Shown piece after piece: positions 15,137 to 23,600 of a stretch of 38,737 bases of DNA. Position 1 is the stretch's first letter, and each line of letters opens with the position of its first letter. The position numbers and the translations under genes are program-made. The notes beneath the pieces are model-generated. The model saw nothing but the letters and a program-made list of their open reading frames with translations. It did not search any database and was not told the DNA's origin. Source of the DNA: a virus; IMG/VR virus record IMGVR_UViG_3300035666_000067, positions 1 through 38,737 of that record, one strand, 5' to 3'.

Positions 15137-16002
15137 TGCCCTTGGAAACCGCCACCTACATCAACAGCCTGGTCGTCACCAACCCGGACGGGGCGGCCGA
15201 TGCGCGCTCCACCCTGGACGACCACATCCGCCTTATCAAGGCCGCGCTTCGCCGGACGTTCCCGAACGTGACTGGCGAAGTGAGCGCGAGCAACAACGTG
15301 TTTGCGCTGCTCGCGACGACCAACCAGAACATCCAGGACCAGTTCACCAACCTGCGCGATGGCACAACCACGGCGCGCTTCGCGCTCTTGGCAAACTTCG
15401 CCGGCTTCGCCACGGAGGCCAACAGCGCGGGCTTCGCCACCGTCGCGCTCGAGGCCCCCACGCAGTTTCCCGTCTACTACTCCACGCTCACGGCCGAGGC
15501 GACCAGCCTAAGCGCCAGCGTCAATACCAGCCCGGACAACTTCGTCGCGCCGCGCGTGAGCCTGAGCCGCAGCGGCCTGTTCGCCATTCGGGGCGCCATC
15601 CGCTGCCAGGTAGTGCAGGGCGTCAGCAGCGCGTCCGTGCGGCTCGCCATCGGCCTCTCGGCCACCGGCGCCGGCAGCGGCACGTTCCTCCGCTACACCG
15701 ACGGGTCCCCGTCGGGCCTGCTTGCCAGCATCACCTACAGCACCGCCGCGCTGGCCGCGTTCGTGTTCAAGGGCACGACCTCGCCGTCCGTTACCCCGGG
15801 CTTCGTCGGGCCGGCTGCCGGCACCTATGAGCTCATGGTCCACCTGGACGGAATCCTCAACGTCACCGCGTCGGCCCTGGCGGTGCTTTCGACCGTCGTA
15901 GACTGGCTCCCGCCCGCCGGCGGCGCGCAGACTCTCCTGGTCCAGAAGGGCAGCACGCTCATCGCCGAGCGGATCGGCGACTCCATCGCCGGAGGCCTGT
16001 GA
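15136..16002 (+). CDS. Tail fibre/appendage protein, copy 2
   Basis: A 288-residue paralog of the upstream fibre protein. It starts MPLETATYINSL, with DDHIRLIKAALRRTFPN and QFTNLRDGTTTARF, then Ala/Phe/Asn repeats (ANFAGFATEANSAGFATVALEA) and a beta-rich C-terminal domain unlike that of copy 1 except for the repeated pattern SLSRSGLFAIRG against VSQSGLYTFRG. The ATG overlaps the upstream TAA (TAATG at 15134-15138). Two fibres with the same attachment end but different tips would broaden or switch the receptor range; this is inference. Confidence 0.8.
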   Translation: MPLETATYINSLVVTNPDGAADARSTLDDHIRLIKAALRRTFPNVTGEVSASNNVFALLATTNQNIQDQFTNLRDGTTTARFALLANFAGFATEANSAGFATVALEAPTQFPVYYSTLTAEATSLSASVNTSPDNFVAPRVSLSRSGLFAIRGAIRCQVVQGVSSASVRLAIGLSATGAGSGTFLRYTDGSPSGLLASITYSTAALAAFVFKGTTSPSVTPGFVGPAAGTYELMVHLDGILNVTASALAVLSTVVDWLPPAGGAQTLLVQKGSTLIAERIGDSIAGGL

Positions 16003-16005
16003 CCC

Positions 16006-17556
16006 ATGGCAATCGCTCGCGTCGCCGGTGAAGTAGCGGGCGGCCTGCGGCCCGACGTGCCGGGCCTCATCCTGCCGGAGGGCATTTGGACCGACGCGCG
16101 TAACGTCCGCTTCCGGGACGGCAGCGTGGAGAAAGTGCGCGGCTACGAGCGGGCGCTCGGCAGCCTCTCGGCCACAAGCATCTACGGCACCAACATCAAC
16201 GACGGCGCCACGGCTTACTGGCTCTATGCCGGGCAGACTGTGGTGTACGCCACCGACGGCACGACCCACGCCAACGTCACCAACCTAAGCGGCACGCCGA
16301 ACGCCAGCCTGGAACTGGGGTTTACCGGCGGCAACTTCCACGGTTTCGCCATCCTGAATGACGGCGTAGGCGTGCCCCAGGTGTGGGACCCTGGGCTTGC
16401 CAACCGCTGCGTCAGCCTGACCGCGTGGCCGGCCAACGTCACCGCCCAGGTGCTCCGCCCGTTCCGTGACCAGCTGATTGCGCTTCGCATCACGGACACC
16501 GGCGACTACAACCCGCGCGAGCTCCGCTGGAGCACGCTGGCCGGCCCGGGCGCGCTGCCCGACGACTGGGACTACACCGACCCGTCGAACCAGGCGGGCC
16601 GCACGGAGCTCGGCGACACCGATGACAACCTGGTGGACTGCCTGGGCCTCCGCAACAGCCTCATCGTCTACAAGCAGTTCAACACCTACATCGCCGACCT
16701 GGTCGATGACGATGCCGTGTTCTCGTTCCGGCGCCTGTTCTCCCAGTCTGGCCTGCTCTCGGAGAATTGCGCGGTAGCATTCGGCGCGCGGCATTTCGTG
16801 GTCACCGACTGCGACATCATCGTCCACGACGGCAACAGTCCGGTCAGCATCGCGGACCAGCGCATGCGCCGCTGGTTCTTCACCCGCCTCAACGCCAACG
16901 CTTACCGCCGCACGTTCGTCATGGCCGACTACCGCAACCGGGAAATCTACGTCTGTTTCCCCGAGAGCGGCCAGGTGTGGCCCACCATGGCAATCGTCTG
17001 GAATTGGTCCGACGATTCCTGGCACATCCGCGAGCTCGGCCGCGCCATGGCATTCGGCACCAACGGCATCGTGCCTGGAACCAGCGCGCTCATTGACGCC
17101 GACACCCGGACCTACGACGACGCGGGCGAGCCGTTCGATGACGAGTCCTACAACCCGTCGGCGCTGCGCGCCATGCTGTTCGCTGCCGAGCGTTTCGATG
17201 CGTACCAGCTGGACACCGGCGAAACCTACGCCGGTGACACGATGACGTGCTACGCGGAGCGCACCGGGATCGGGCTGTCCAACATCGACCTAGTCCGCAT
17301 CAAGCGCATCAAGCGCATCATGCCCCGCGTCCTCGGCACGACCGGCGACACGATCCGCTTCTACGTCGGCGTGCGCTCCGCCATCGACGGCACGGTCAGC
17401 TATCTGGGGCCGTACCTGTTCACCATCGGCCAGGACCACAAGATCGACCTCCGCATTAGCGGGCGGATCATCGACTTGAAAGCCGAATACCTGGGCACCA
17501 GCACTTTCCGCCTGTTCGGCTGGGACATTGAGTACGAGCCGGACGGCTACCGATGA
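16006..17556 (+). CDS. Tail hub/packaged-DNA stabilisation protein (P22 gp10-like)
   Basis: A 516-residue beta-rich protein. The start VAGEVAGGLRPDVPGLILPEGIWTDARNVRFRDGSVEKVRGYERAL is typical of phage tail-nozzle proteins that follow the adaptor. Repeated blades (WLYAGQTVVYAT; FHGFAILNDGVGVPQVW; LRPFRDQLIALRI; LGLRNSLIVYKQFNTYIADL; FGARHFVVTDCDIIVHDG; WNWSDDSWHIRELG) suggest a beta-propeller. The C-terminal strand ends LFGWDIEYEPDGYR, again common in this family. It closes the tail channel after packaging and receives the fibres. Partners: adaptor and small tail protein. Confidence 0.85.
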   Translation: MAIARVAGEVAGGLRPDVPGLILPEGIWTDARNVRFRDGSVEKVRGYERALGSLSATSIYGTNINDGATAYWLYAGQTVVYATDGTTHANVTNLSGTPNASLELGFTGGNFHGFAILNDGVGVPQVWDPGLANRCVSLTAWPANVTAQVLRPFRDQLIALRITDTGDYNPRELRWSTLAGPGALPDDWDYTDPSNQAGRTELGDTDDNLVDCLGLRNSLIVYKQFNTYIADLVDDDAVFSFRRLFSQSGLLSENCAVAFGARHFVVTDCDIIVHDGNSPVSIADQRMRRWFFTRLNANAYRRTFVMADYRNREIYVCFPESGQVWPTMAIVWNWSDDSWHIRELGRAMAFGTNGIVPGTSALIDADTRTYDDAGEPFDDESYNPSALRAMLFAAERFDAYQLDTGETYAGDTMTCYAERTGIGLSNIDLVRIKRIKRIMPRVLGTTGDTIRFYVGVRSAIDGTVSYLGPYLFTIGQDHKIDLRISGRIIDLKAEYLGTSTFRLFGWDIEYEPDGYR

Positions 17557-17810
17557 CCGCGCCGCGCTACGAGCCAGCCCCGACGCCGCTGGAGCCCACG
17601 CCGACCGCGCTGTCAGAGTACCTAGCGCGCGAGCTCCGCCGCCTAGGCAACCTGCTCCGCATCGTCGTGCTTCGCCAAACCAACGGGACGATCCGGCTGC
17701 CATCCCTGGCCGCCGATCCGGCCACCGCGGCCAACGGCGACTGCTACTACAACACCACGACCGACAAGGCGCGCGTGTACGAGGGCGGCCATTGGAAGAA
17801 TCTGGCTTGA
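17553..17810 (+). CDS. Small tail-associated protein
   Basis: An 85-residue protein: Pro-rich N-terminus (YEPAPTPLEPTPT), a helix LARELRRLGNLLRIVVL and a C-terminal module GDCYYNTTTDKARVYEGGHWKNL. The last motif (G-D-x-Y-Y-N-T-T-T-x-K-x-R-x-Y-x-x-G-x-W) is widespread in short phage tail and fibre-linked proteins and forms a small beta hairpin. ATG 17553 overlaps the tail-hub stop by 4 bp, so translation is coupled. Probably a minor tail component; no enzymatic features. Confidence 0.7.
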   Translation: MTAPRYEPAPTPLEPTPTALSEYLARELRRLGNLLRIVVLRQTNGTIRLPSLAADPATAANGDCYYNTTTDKARVYEGGHWKNLA

Positions 17811-18373
17811 TTCACCTGGTTCCGCCCGGCGCGATCCTTGAGGAGCTCTGGCCGCATGTTGCGCCGCTGCTGGCGCGGGCGCTGCGCCAGCACGATTTCC
17901 TGGACACCGACGGCCTGCGGCTCCTGCTCAAGGCCCAGCGCGCGGACCTCGCCATCGTGGCCGCCGACGGCGAGCTCGCGGGCGCCCTGGTCATGGAAGT
18001 GGTCCAGTACCCCGGCGTGCGTGTAGGCAACATCCTGGCCCTGGCCGGGCGCGATGGCTTCTACCGGGATCACCTGGACGATGCGGTCGCCTGGGCAAAA
18101 GCATGGTGCCGGGAGCGCGCCTGCCCTATCATCGGCTTCGCCGGCGGGCGGCCAGGTTGGCTTCGCTACGTCGGCAAGCGGGGATGGGTGACCCGCCGGT
18201 TTCTGACGGCTTGGACCTCGAGCCACGCCGATGCCATTCAAAACTCTGCGCGAGTACATGGACCGGAACATGCGGACGCCGCCTGGCGGGAACACGCAGA
18301 ATCCGGCCCTTCAGATGGCGCTGACCAGCCGGGCGACGATGGGCGCCCCGAGCTACGCCGCGCGGCCGGGTAG
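17807..18373 (+). CDS. GNAT-like acetyltransferase-fold protein, TTG start
   Basis: The coupled start is TTG 17807 (TTGA overlapping the previous stop), giving 188 residues starting IHLVPPGAILEELWPHV. The core resembles small GNAT-type phage proteins: ADLAIVAADGELAGALVMEVVQYPG, VGNILALAGRDGF, AVAWAKAWCRERACPIIGFAGGRPGWLRYVGKRGW (about residues 90-130). The acetyl-CoA loop is not clear, so activity is open. The last 45 or so residues overlap the next gene by 143 bp and have noisy codon use; the domain proper ends near 18240. Because it lies in the tail region it may modify a host protein or be a structural relic. Confidence 0.6.
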   Translation: MIHLVPPGAILEELWPHVAPLLARALRQHDFLDTDGLRLLLKAQRADLAIVAADGELAGALVMEVVQYPGVRVGNILALAGRDGFYRDHLDDAVAWAKAWCRERACPIIGFAGGRPGWLRYVGKRGWVTRRFLTAWTSSHADAIQNSARVHGPEHADAAWREHAESGPSDGADQPGDDGRPELRRAAG

Positions 18374-18725
18374 CGCGCCCCTCCCTGCCAACTTCCTCGG
18401 CGCGATGCCGGCCGGCTTCGGCGGCCTGGTCCAGCAGTCGGTGGACCAGCAGCAGCCGTTCTCCGGCGGCGACCTCATGGCCCTCATGCAGGGCCAGCTG
18501 GCGAGCCCGGGCTACGGGCTCTACGGCCCCACCCGCTTCCCCGGCGGCGCCGCACCGACGCCGCCAACTGCGCCCCCCGCGGTCGGCGGCGGGGGCGGCC
18601 TCCTGTCCATGCTGCCTGGGCTTTTTAACCGCGTGTACGGTCGCGCCCGCGCGATGCAGTCGCCGGCGTACCAGCAGTCGCCGGCGTACCAGAATCATCT
18701 CATGGGGCCGGGGCTCTTCCTGTGA
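18231..18725 (+). CDS. Gly/Pro/Met-rich presumed internal virion protein
   Basis: A 164-residue protein starting MPFKTLREYMDRNMRTPP, rich in Gly, Pro, Ala and Met, with a hydrophobic GGGGGLLSMLPGLFNRVYGRA (about 120-140) and a tandem QSPAYQ repeat near the end. No known domain. It starts within the GNAT-like gene (143-bp overlap) and is coupled to the following gene by GTGA. Composition and place before the giant protein fit small podovirus ejection proteins that line the capsid or form a channel; inference only. Confidence 0.6.
   Translation: MPFKTLREYMDRNMRTPPGGNTQNPALQMALTSRATMGAPSYAARPGSAPLPANFLGAMPAGFGGLVQQSVDQQQPFSGGDLMALMQGQLASPGYGLYGPTRFPGGAAPTPPTAPPAVGGGGGLLSMLPGLFNRVYGRARAMQSPAYQQSPAYQNHLMGPGLFL
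18657..18692 (+). repeat. 18-bp perfect tandem duplication
   Basis: CAGTCGCCGGCGTACCAG occurs twice in direct succession (18657-18674 and 18675-18692). It is in frame and duplicates QSPAYQ in the virion protein, so the copy number can change without breaking the gene. Confidence 0.9.
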
Positions 18726-19813
18726 GCAAAGGCGGCGGCGGCGGCGGCACGACCACCACGTCCCCGTGGGGGCCGGCCCAGCCGTACATCAAGGAAGGCC
18801 TGCGAGGCCTCCAGGCGGCGTACCGGAACCCGGCGCAGTTCTTCCCCGGCCAGACGTTCGTGGGCCCGACGCCGTCGGAGCTCGCGGCCTGGGGCAACCG
18901 GCTGTCCTACTCGGACCAGGTGTACGGCGGCTCGCAGGCGCCGAAGTTTGGTGAGGCAACGGGCGCTCTGTCCGGCGCGCTCACCGGCAACACCGCGCTC
19001 GGTTCCCTGGCCGGCAACCTGGCCCCGTTCGCCGGCAACGCGCTCATGGGCGGCTGGTCCGGCTTCGGCCAGGCCGGCGGCCTTGATGCCCGCGGCGCCA
19101 TCGGCAACATGCTGTCCGGGCAGCCGGACTACTCCGGCCTCCAGGGCGCCATCGACGCGGCCAATGCGCCGATCCTGCGGCAGCTGAACCAGGACATTCT
19201 CCCGGGCCTTGAGCGGCGCGCGTCGTTCCTCCAGAACCCCACCGGCAGCATCAAGGCGCTCAACCGCGTCATGCCGGAAATCGGCGAGCGGATGAGCCAG
19301 AACGCGCAGGCGCTCTACCAGGGCGAGCGCAACCGGGCGCTGGGCGAGCGGGCCCAGGCGGCCAACTTGGTCAGCCAGGGCGGGCTGTCCATGAATCAGG
19401 GGCTCATCGGGCTGGGCGGGCTGGCCGGCAACCTCGGCGCCGGGGCCAGCGGCGACGCGCTCCGCGGCCTGGCGCTGTTCCCCGGCATGGTCCAGGCGGG
19501 CGAGGGGCCCGGCAACCTGGCCCAGCAGTTCGCCGGCTGGGGCCGCGGCTTCCAGGAGCAGGCGCTCGCCGACCAGATGGCGCGCTTCAACTTCTACCAG
19601 AACCAGCCGATGGACTGGGCCAGCCGCTACCTGGCGATGGGCCAGGGCGCCGGCGGCCTCGGCGGGACGCAGGCGCAGAAGAACCCCGACGGCTCGCCGA
19701 TTGCCGGGGCCCTGGGCGGCGCCATCACCGGCGCGCAGCTGGGCACGATGATCCCCGGCATTGGCCCCGCCGTCGGCGCCATCGGCGGCGGCCTCCTCGG
19801 CCTGTTCGGGTGA
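18722..19813 (+). CDS. Gly-rich presumed internal virion/ejection protein
   Basis: A 363-residue protein beginning SKGGGGGGTTTTSPWGPAQPYIKEGLRGLQAAYRNPAQFFPGQ, a form widespread as the start of phage internal virion proteins. The centre is helical and Gly/Ala/Asn-rich with ILRQLNQDILPGLERRASF and MPEIGERMSQNAQALYQGERN. The C-terminus AGALGGAITGAQLGTMIPGIGPAVGAIGGGLLGLFG (split at about 330-363) is a glycine-zipper-like hydrophobic segment that could insert into membranes during ejection. GTG 18722 overlaps the preceding stop as GTGA. Confidence 0.7.
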   Translation: MSKGGGGGGTTTTSPWGPAQPYIKEGLRGLQAAYRNPAQFFPGQTFVGPTPSELAAWGNRLSYSDQVYGGSQAPKFGEATGALSGALTGNTALGSLAGNLAPFAGNALMGGWSGFGQAGGLDARGAIGNMLSGQPDYSGLQGAIDAANAPILRQLNQDILPGLERRASFLQNPTGSIKALNRVMPEIGERMSQNAQALYQGERNRALGERAQAANLVSQGGLSMNQGLIGLGGLAGNLGAGASGDALRGLALFPGMVQAGEGPGNLAQQFAGWGRGFQEQALADQMARFNFYQNQPMDWASRYLAMGQGAGGLGGTQAQKNPDGSPIAGALGGAITGAQLGTMIPGIGPAVGAIGGGLLGLFG

Positions 19814-19817
19814 CCTC

Positions 19818-20633
19818 ATGACCGCACTTCCCGTCGAATCGCCCATTGCCCTCCCCGGCCTCGGCCGTTTGCAGATTCCGGGCGGGCTACCGCCGGGCGT
19901 GCAGGCGCCGGGCGGCCTCCTGTCGCGCATGAACGCCGGCGCCTACGGCATGCTCGGCCGCCTCGGCAGTTCCATGTTCGGCGTGCCGGCCGGCCTTGAG
20001 GGCATGCCCCCCGAGCTCATCCGCCAGCAGCAGCAGCAGGCGCTCCTCCAGCTGGGCCTCGGCATGCTGGCCGGCAAGGAGCGCGGCATGGGCTTCGGCC
20101 AGTCCACCTTGGCCGGCCTGAGCAACGCGCAGTCCGGCTTTCAGGACATCCTCCAGCAGTCCTACCGCAACACGCTCCTCAACCGCGAGGCGGCCCGCGC
20201 CGACACGCGCGACCAGCGCGACGAGGACCGCTGGCGCGCGGATCGCGATTACCAGATGCAGCGCGACCGGCAGTCCGACGAACGCTGGCGCGCCGAGCAA
20301 GACCTCCGCATGCGCGCCACGGAAGCCGACATCCGCGGACAGGGCGTGCTCGCGAACCAGCGGGCCCAGGAGGCCGCCGCAGCCGAGCAGGCGCGGGCCC
20401 GCGTCCAGGAGCTCACGAAGAAGCCCACGCTCACCGAAGCCGAGCGCCTCGAGCTTGAAGTCCTGACCGGCGGCGCCCCGTCGAACCTCATCCGCGCGCA
20501 GACGGGCCTGGGCATGTTCGGCGGCATGGGCATGTTCCCGCCGGGCCTCGGCATGCCCGCGGCCGATCCTCTCTCCGCGCTCCCGGACCCGCCGGGCTTT
20601 GGCGCGCAAGGCGGCGCTACCGGGAGCTACTAA
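19818..20633 (+). CDS. Helical presumed internal virion protein
   Basis: A 271-residue protein. Residues about 1-110 are Gly/Met/Gln-rich (ELIRQQQQQALLQLGLGMLAGKERGMGFGQSTLAGLSNAQ). Residues about 125-215 form a long, highly charged coiled coil (ADTRDQRDEDRWRADRDYQMQRDRQSDERW and on). A flexible Gly/Met/Pro tail follows. ATG 19818 was chosen; the upstream extension only reads the 3' end of the previous gene. It ends directly at the GTG of the giant gene, so the two are likely co-translated and co-packaged. Confidence 0.65.
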   Translation: MTALPVESPIALPGLGRLQIPGGLPPGVQAPGGLLSRMNAGAYGMLGRLGSSMFGVPAGLEGMPPELIRQQQQQALLQLGLGMLAGKERGMGFGQSTLAGLSNAQSGFQDILQQSYRNTLLNREAARADTRDQRDEDRWRADRDYQMQRDRQSDERWRAEQDLRMRATEADIRGQGVLANQRAQEAAAAEQARARVQELTKKPTLTEAERLELEVLTGGAPSNLIRAQTGLGMFGGMGMFPPGLGMPAADPLSALPDPPGFGAQGGATGSY

Positions 20634-23600
20634 GTGGCCGCACCTTCGTTTGACGAATGGGCGGCCTACGCGAAGTCCGCGGTGCCCGATGCCACGGATG
20701 ACCGCATCCGGGCCGAATACCAGCGCCGCTACAACGCCACGCCGGTCCGCACCCAGGGCCCCGACCGCGACACCTGGCGGTCGTGGGCGCGCCAGAATGC
20801 GCCGGACGTTACCGACGACGCCATCGACGCGGAGTACGACCGCCGCTACGGCGCGCCCGCGCTGACTAGCCTCTCGCGCACGGTCAAGCGCGGCGCCGGC
20901 GGCCTCACGTCTTGGCTCGGCGACATGGGCAACGTCCTGCCGTCGCTGTTCGGCAGCCAGCCGGCCGCCGCGGCGGTCGCCGGCCTGAGCGAGGCAGGCG
21001 AGGGCTACGCGCGCCGGAACGCGATGTCGGCCGAGATGGCGAACGCGCCGTGGTACTCGCCAGAGAAGGTGCTAAACCAGACGCTTGAGGCGGGCATCGG
21101 CATGCTCCCGCAGCTGGCGTCCGGCTCGGCCCCGGTCGGCGCGACCATCGGCGCCACTCAGGAGGCCATGCCGTTCTACCGGGAGCTCCGCGAGTCGGGC
21201 GTCCCGGCCGGCGAGGCGGCGGCGCGGGCCGGCCTGTTCGGCGGCTACGTCGGGCTCACCGGCTTCCTGCCCCTCAACCGCATCTTCGGCCGGGCCCCTG
21301 GCCGCCTGGTCACCGGCGCGCTCGAGGCGACCACGGAGATTTCGGAGGGCGGCGTCCAGGCGGCGCTCACCCCCGGCAAGGGGCTGGCCGACATCGGCCC
21401 GGCGCTGCTGGCCGAGGCGGAGGGAGTCGGCGCCCCAGCGTTTCTCCTCGGCTCGCTGCTGGGCGCCACCGGCCGCGCCGGACCCCGGGGACCCGGGACC
21501 AGCGAGGACCGCGAGGAGCTCCTACGGCGCGCCAGGGAGGCCCAGGGCGAAGCCGCGGCGGCAGCCGCCCAGCCCCAGGCCCCGGCCGACATCGCTGGCG
21601 TGGGCGCTCCTGTGCAGCCGGACGGCACGATCCCGGGCCAGGCCGACCCCCGCAGCGGAGTCATCTTCCGCGGGCCGCCGCCGCCGCCGGAGCCGGCCGG
21701 CGTCACCGGCGTCCTCCAGGCCACTCCGCCCGGGACCGCGCCGCAGCGCCAGCCGGCGCCGGCCGTCCGCATCGACCCGGAGAGCGGGGTCCGGTACCCG
21801 CCGGGCTTCGACGGCGTCCTGGTCACCAACCCGAACGCGCCAGGCCTGGCCGGCGCCCCGCCGGCGGCGCCCGAGGCCGTGCCGCCCCCGCCGACGCGCC
21901 GGCCCGACGAGACGGACCCCGTCTGGCAGGCGCGCCTCAAGGCCTACGCGAAGCGGTACATCGACACCCAGCCGGCGCCGGACCCGGCGACCCTGCCGCG
22001 CCAGTCGGCCGCCTACTTCGACGCGCCGGAGGGCGCCTGGCGCGAGCCGCTGGACGCCCTGGTCACGACCAAGGGCCCGGAGGACAAGGGCGCCACGAAG
22101 GCGCTCACGCGCTTCCGCGCCGCGGCCCAGGGCATCCTGCCGAAGCGCGCCCCGGTGGACGTGGAGTTCACGGAGGACCGCAAGCTGCGGGTGCTGGACG
22201 GCAACGGCACCGTCAACGCGCTGCGGACGGTCGGCCTGGAGGACGGCGTCCCGGTGCGCGTGGCTCGCGTCGCGGTGCCTGGCGAGTTCGCGGCCGACGA
22301 GCGCCGGCTCACCGACGAGCAGCGCGCTGGCGTCGTGCGCGAGTTCCGCCGCGCCGAGCAGGACCTCCCCGTCTACGAGCAGTTCCTCAACGAGCTCACC
22401 GGCAGCCTGTTCGGCGACAACGGCCGCGTGCAAATGGGGCCCATCAAGGGCATCGGCCGCACGACGCAGAAGGTGGCGCTGGACTACAAGGGCGACGCCA
22501 GCCGGATGAAGGACGTGTTGCGCTCGACGGTCCTGGTGGAATCGCCCCAGGAGCTCGAGGCGCTGGTCGCCGGCCTGGCGCAGCAGGGCCAGGTGACGGT
22601 CCTGCCTGGCGAGCGCAACACCCTCGCGGCGAACCAGCCGGGCGAGGACGGCTACATGGACTACAAGGTGAACGTCCAGCTTCCGTCGGGCGGCACCTAC
22701 GAAATCCAGGCGATGCCCCGGGCCGCCTACGACATCAAGAACGGGATCGGCCACGACCTCCTTGAGGCGCGGCGGAAGATTGAAGCGCGGGCGGTGCGTG
22801 AGGGGCGGCTGCCGACGGAGGCGGAGGCGGCGGAAATCCGCACGCTTATGGAGCAGTCTCGGGCCGCGTATGCGCCGGGCTACAGCCGGTTCTTCGGCGC
22901 CAGCGGCACGCCGGACCGCGTCACGCTCGAAGCCGCCACCGGTCGGAACGAGCCGTCCGACTCAGCGACGACCGCGGCGACGCCATCCGGCGACACCCAG
23001 GCCCGTTCGCCCTCCCAGTCCCAGGGCCGCCAGTCGGGCCCCGGCCGGACCGAATTGCCGATTCGCTTTTCCACGGGGTCGATTGTACGCCATCAACAGG
23101 TGACTACGCCAGCGGGCCGTACCCTGCGGGTGGAGCCCCAGGTAGTCGAAGCGGATCAACTGATTACGTCAGATGCCGCCGAGTACCCGGCCGCCATGCA
23201 GCCGCGGGACCGCAGCCGCCAGGCCAGCCGGGCCCAGGTGGAGGGCATCGCCAGCAAGCTCCAGCCGGAGCTCCTGGGCCTGACCCCGTCGGCCGCCGAC
23301 GGCGCTCCGATCGTGGCCCCCACCGGCGTCGTGGAGTCCGGCAACGGCCGCGTGATGGCGCTGCGCCGGGCCATGGCCGCCTATCCCGAGCGGTACCAGG
23401 CCTACCGGGACTGGCTGGCGGGCCAGGGCTTCGACGTGGCCGGCATGCGGGCGCCGGTCCTGGTCCGGGTGCGGGCCGAGGACCTCCCGGAGTCCGAGCT
23501 CCAGCAGTTCGCGGTCGAAGCCAACCAGCGCACCAACCTGGGCATGTCGGCCACGGAGCAGGCCGCCGTGGACGCCCGCCTCCTCAACGAGCAGCTGCTC

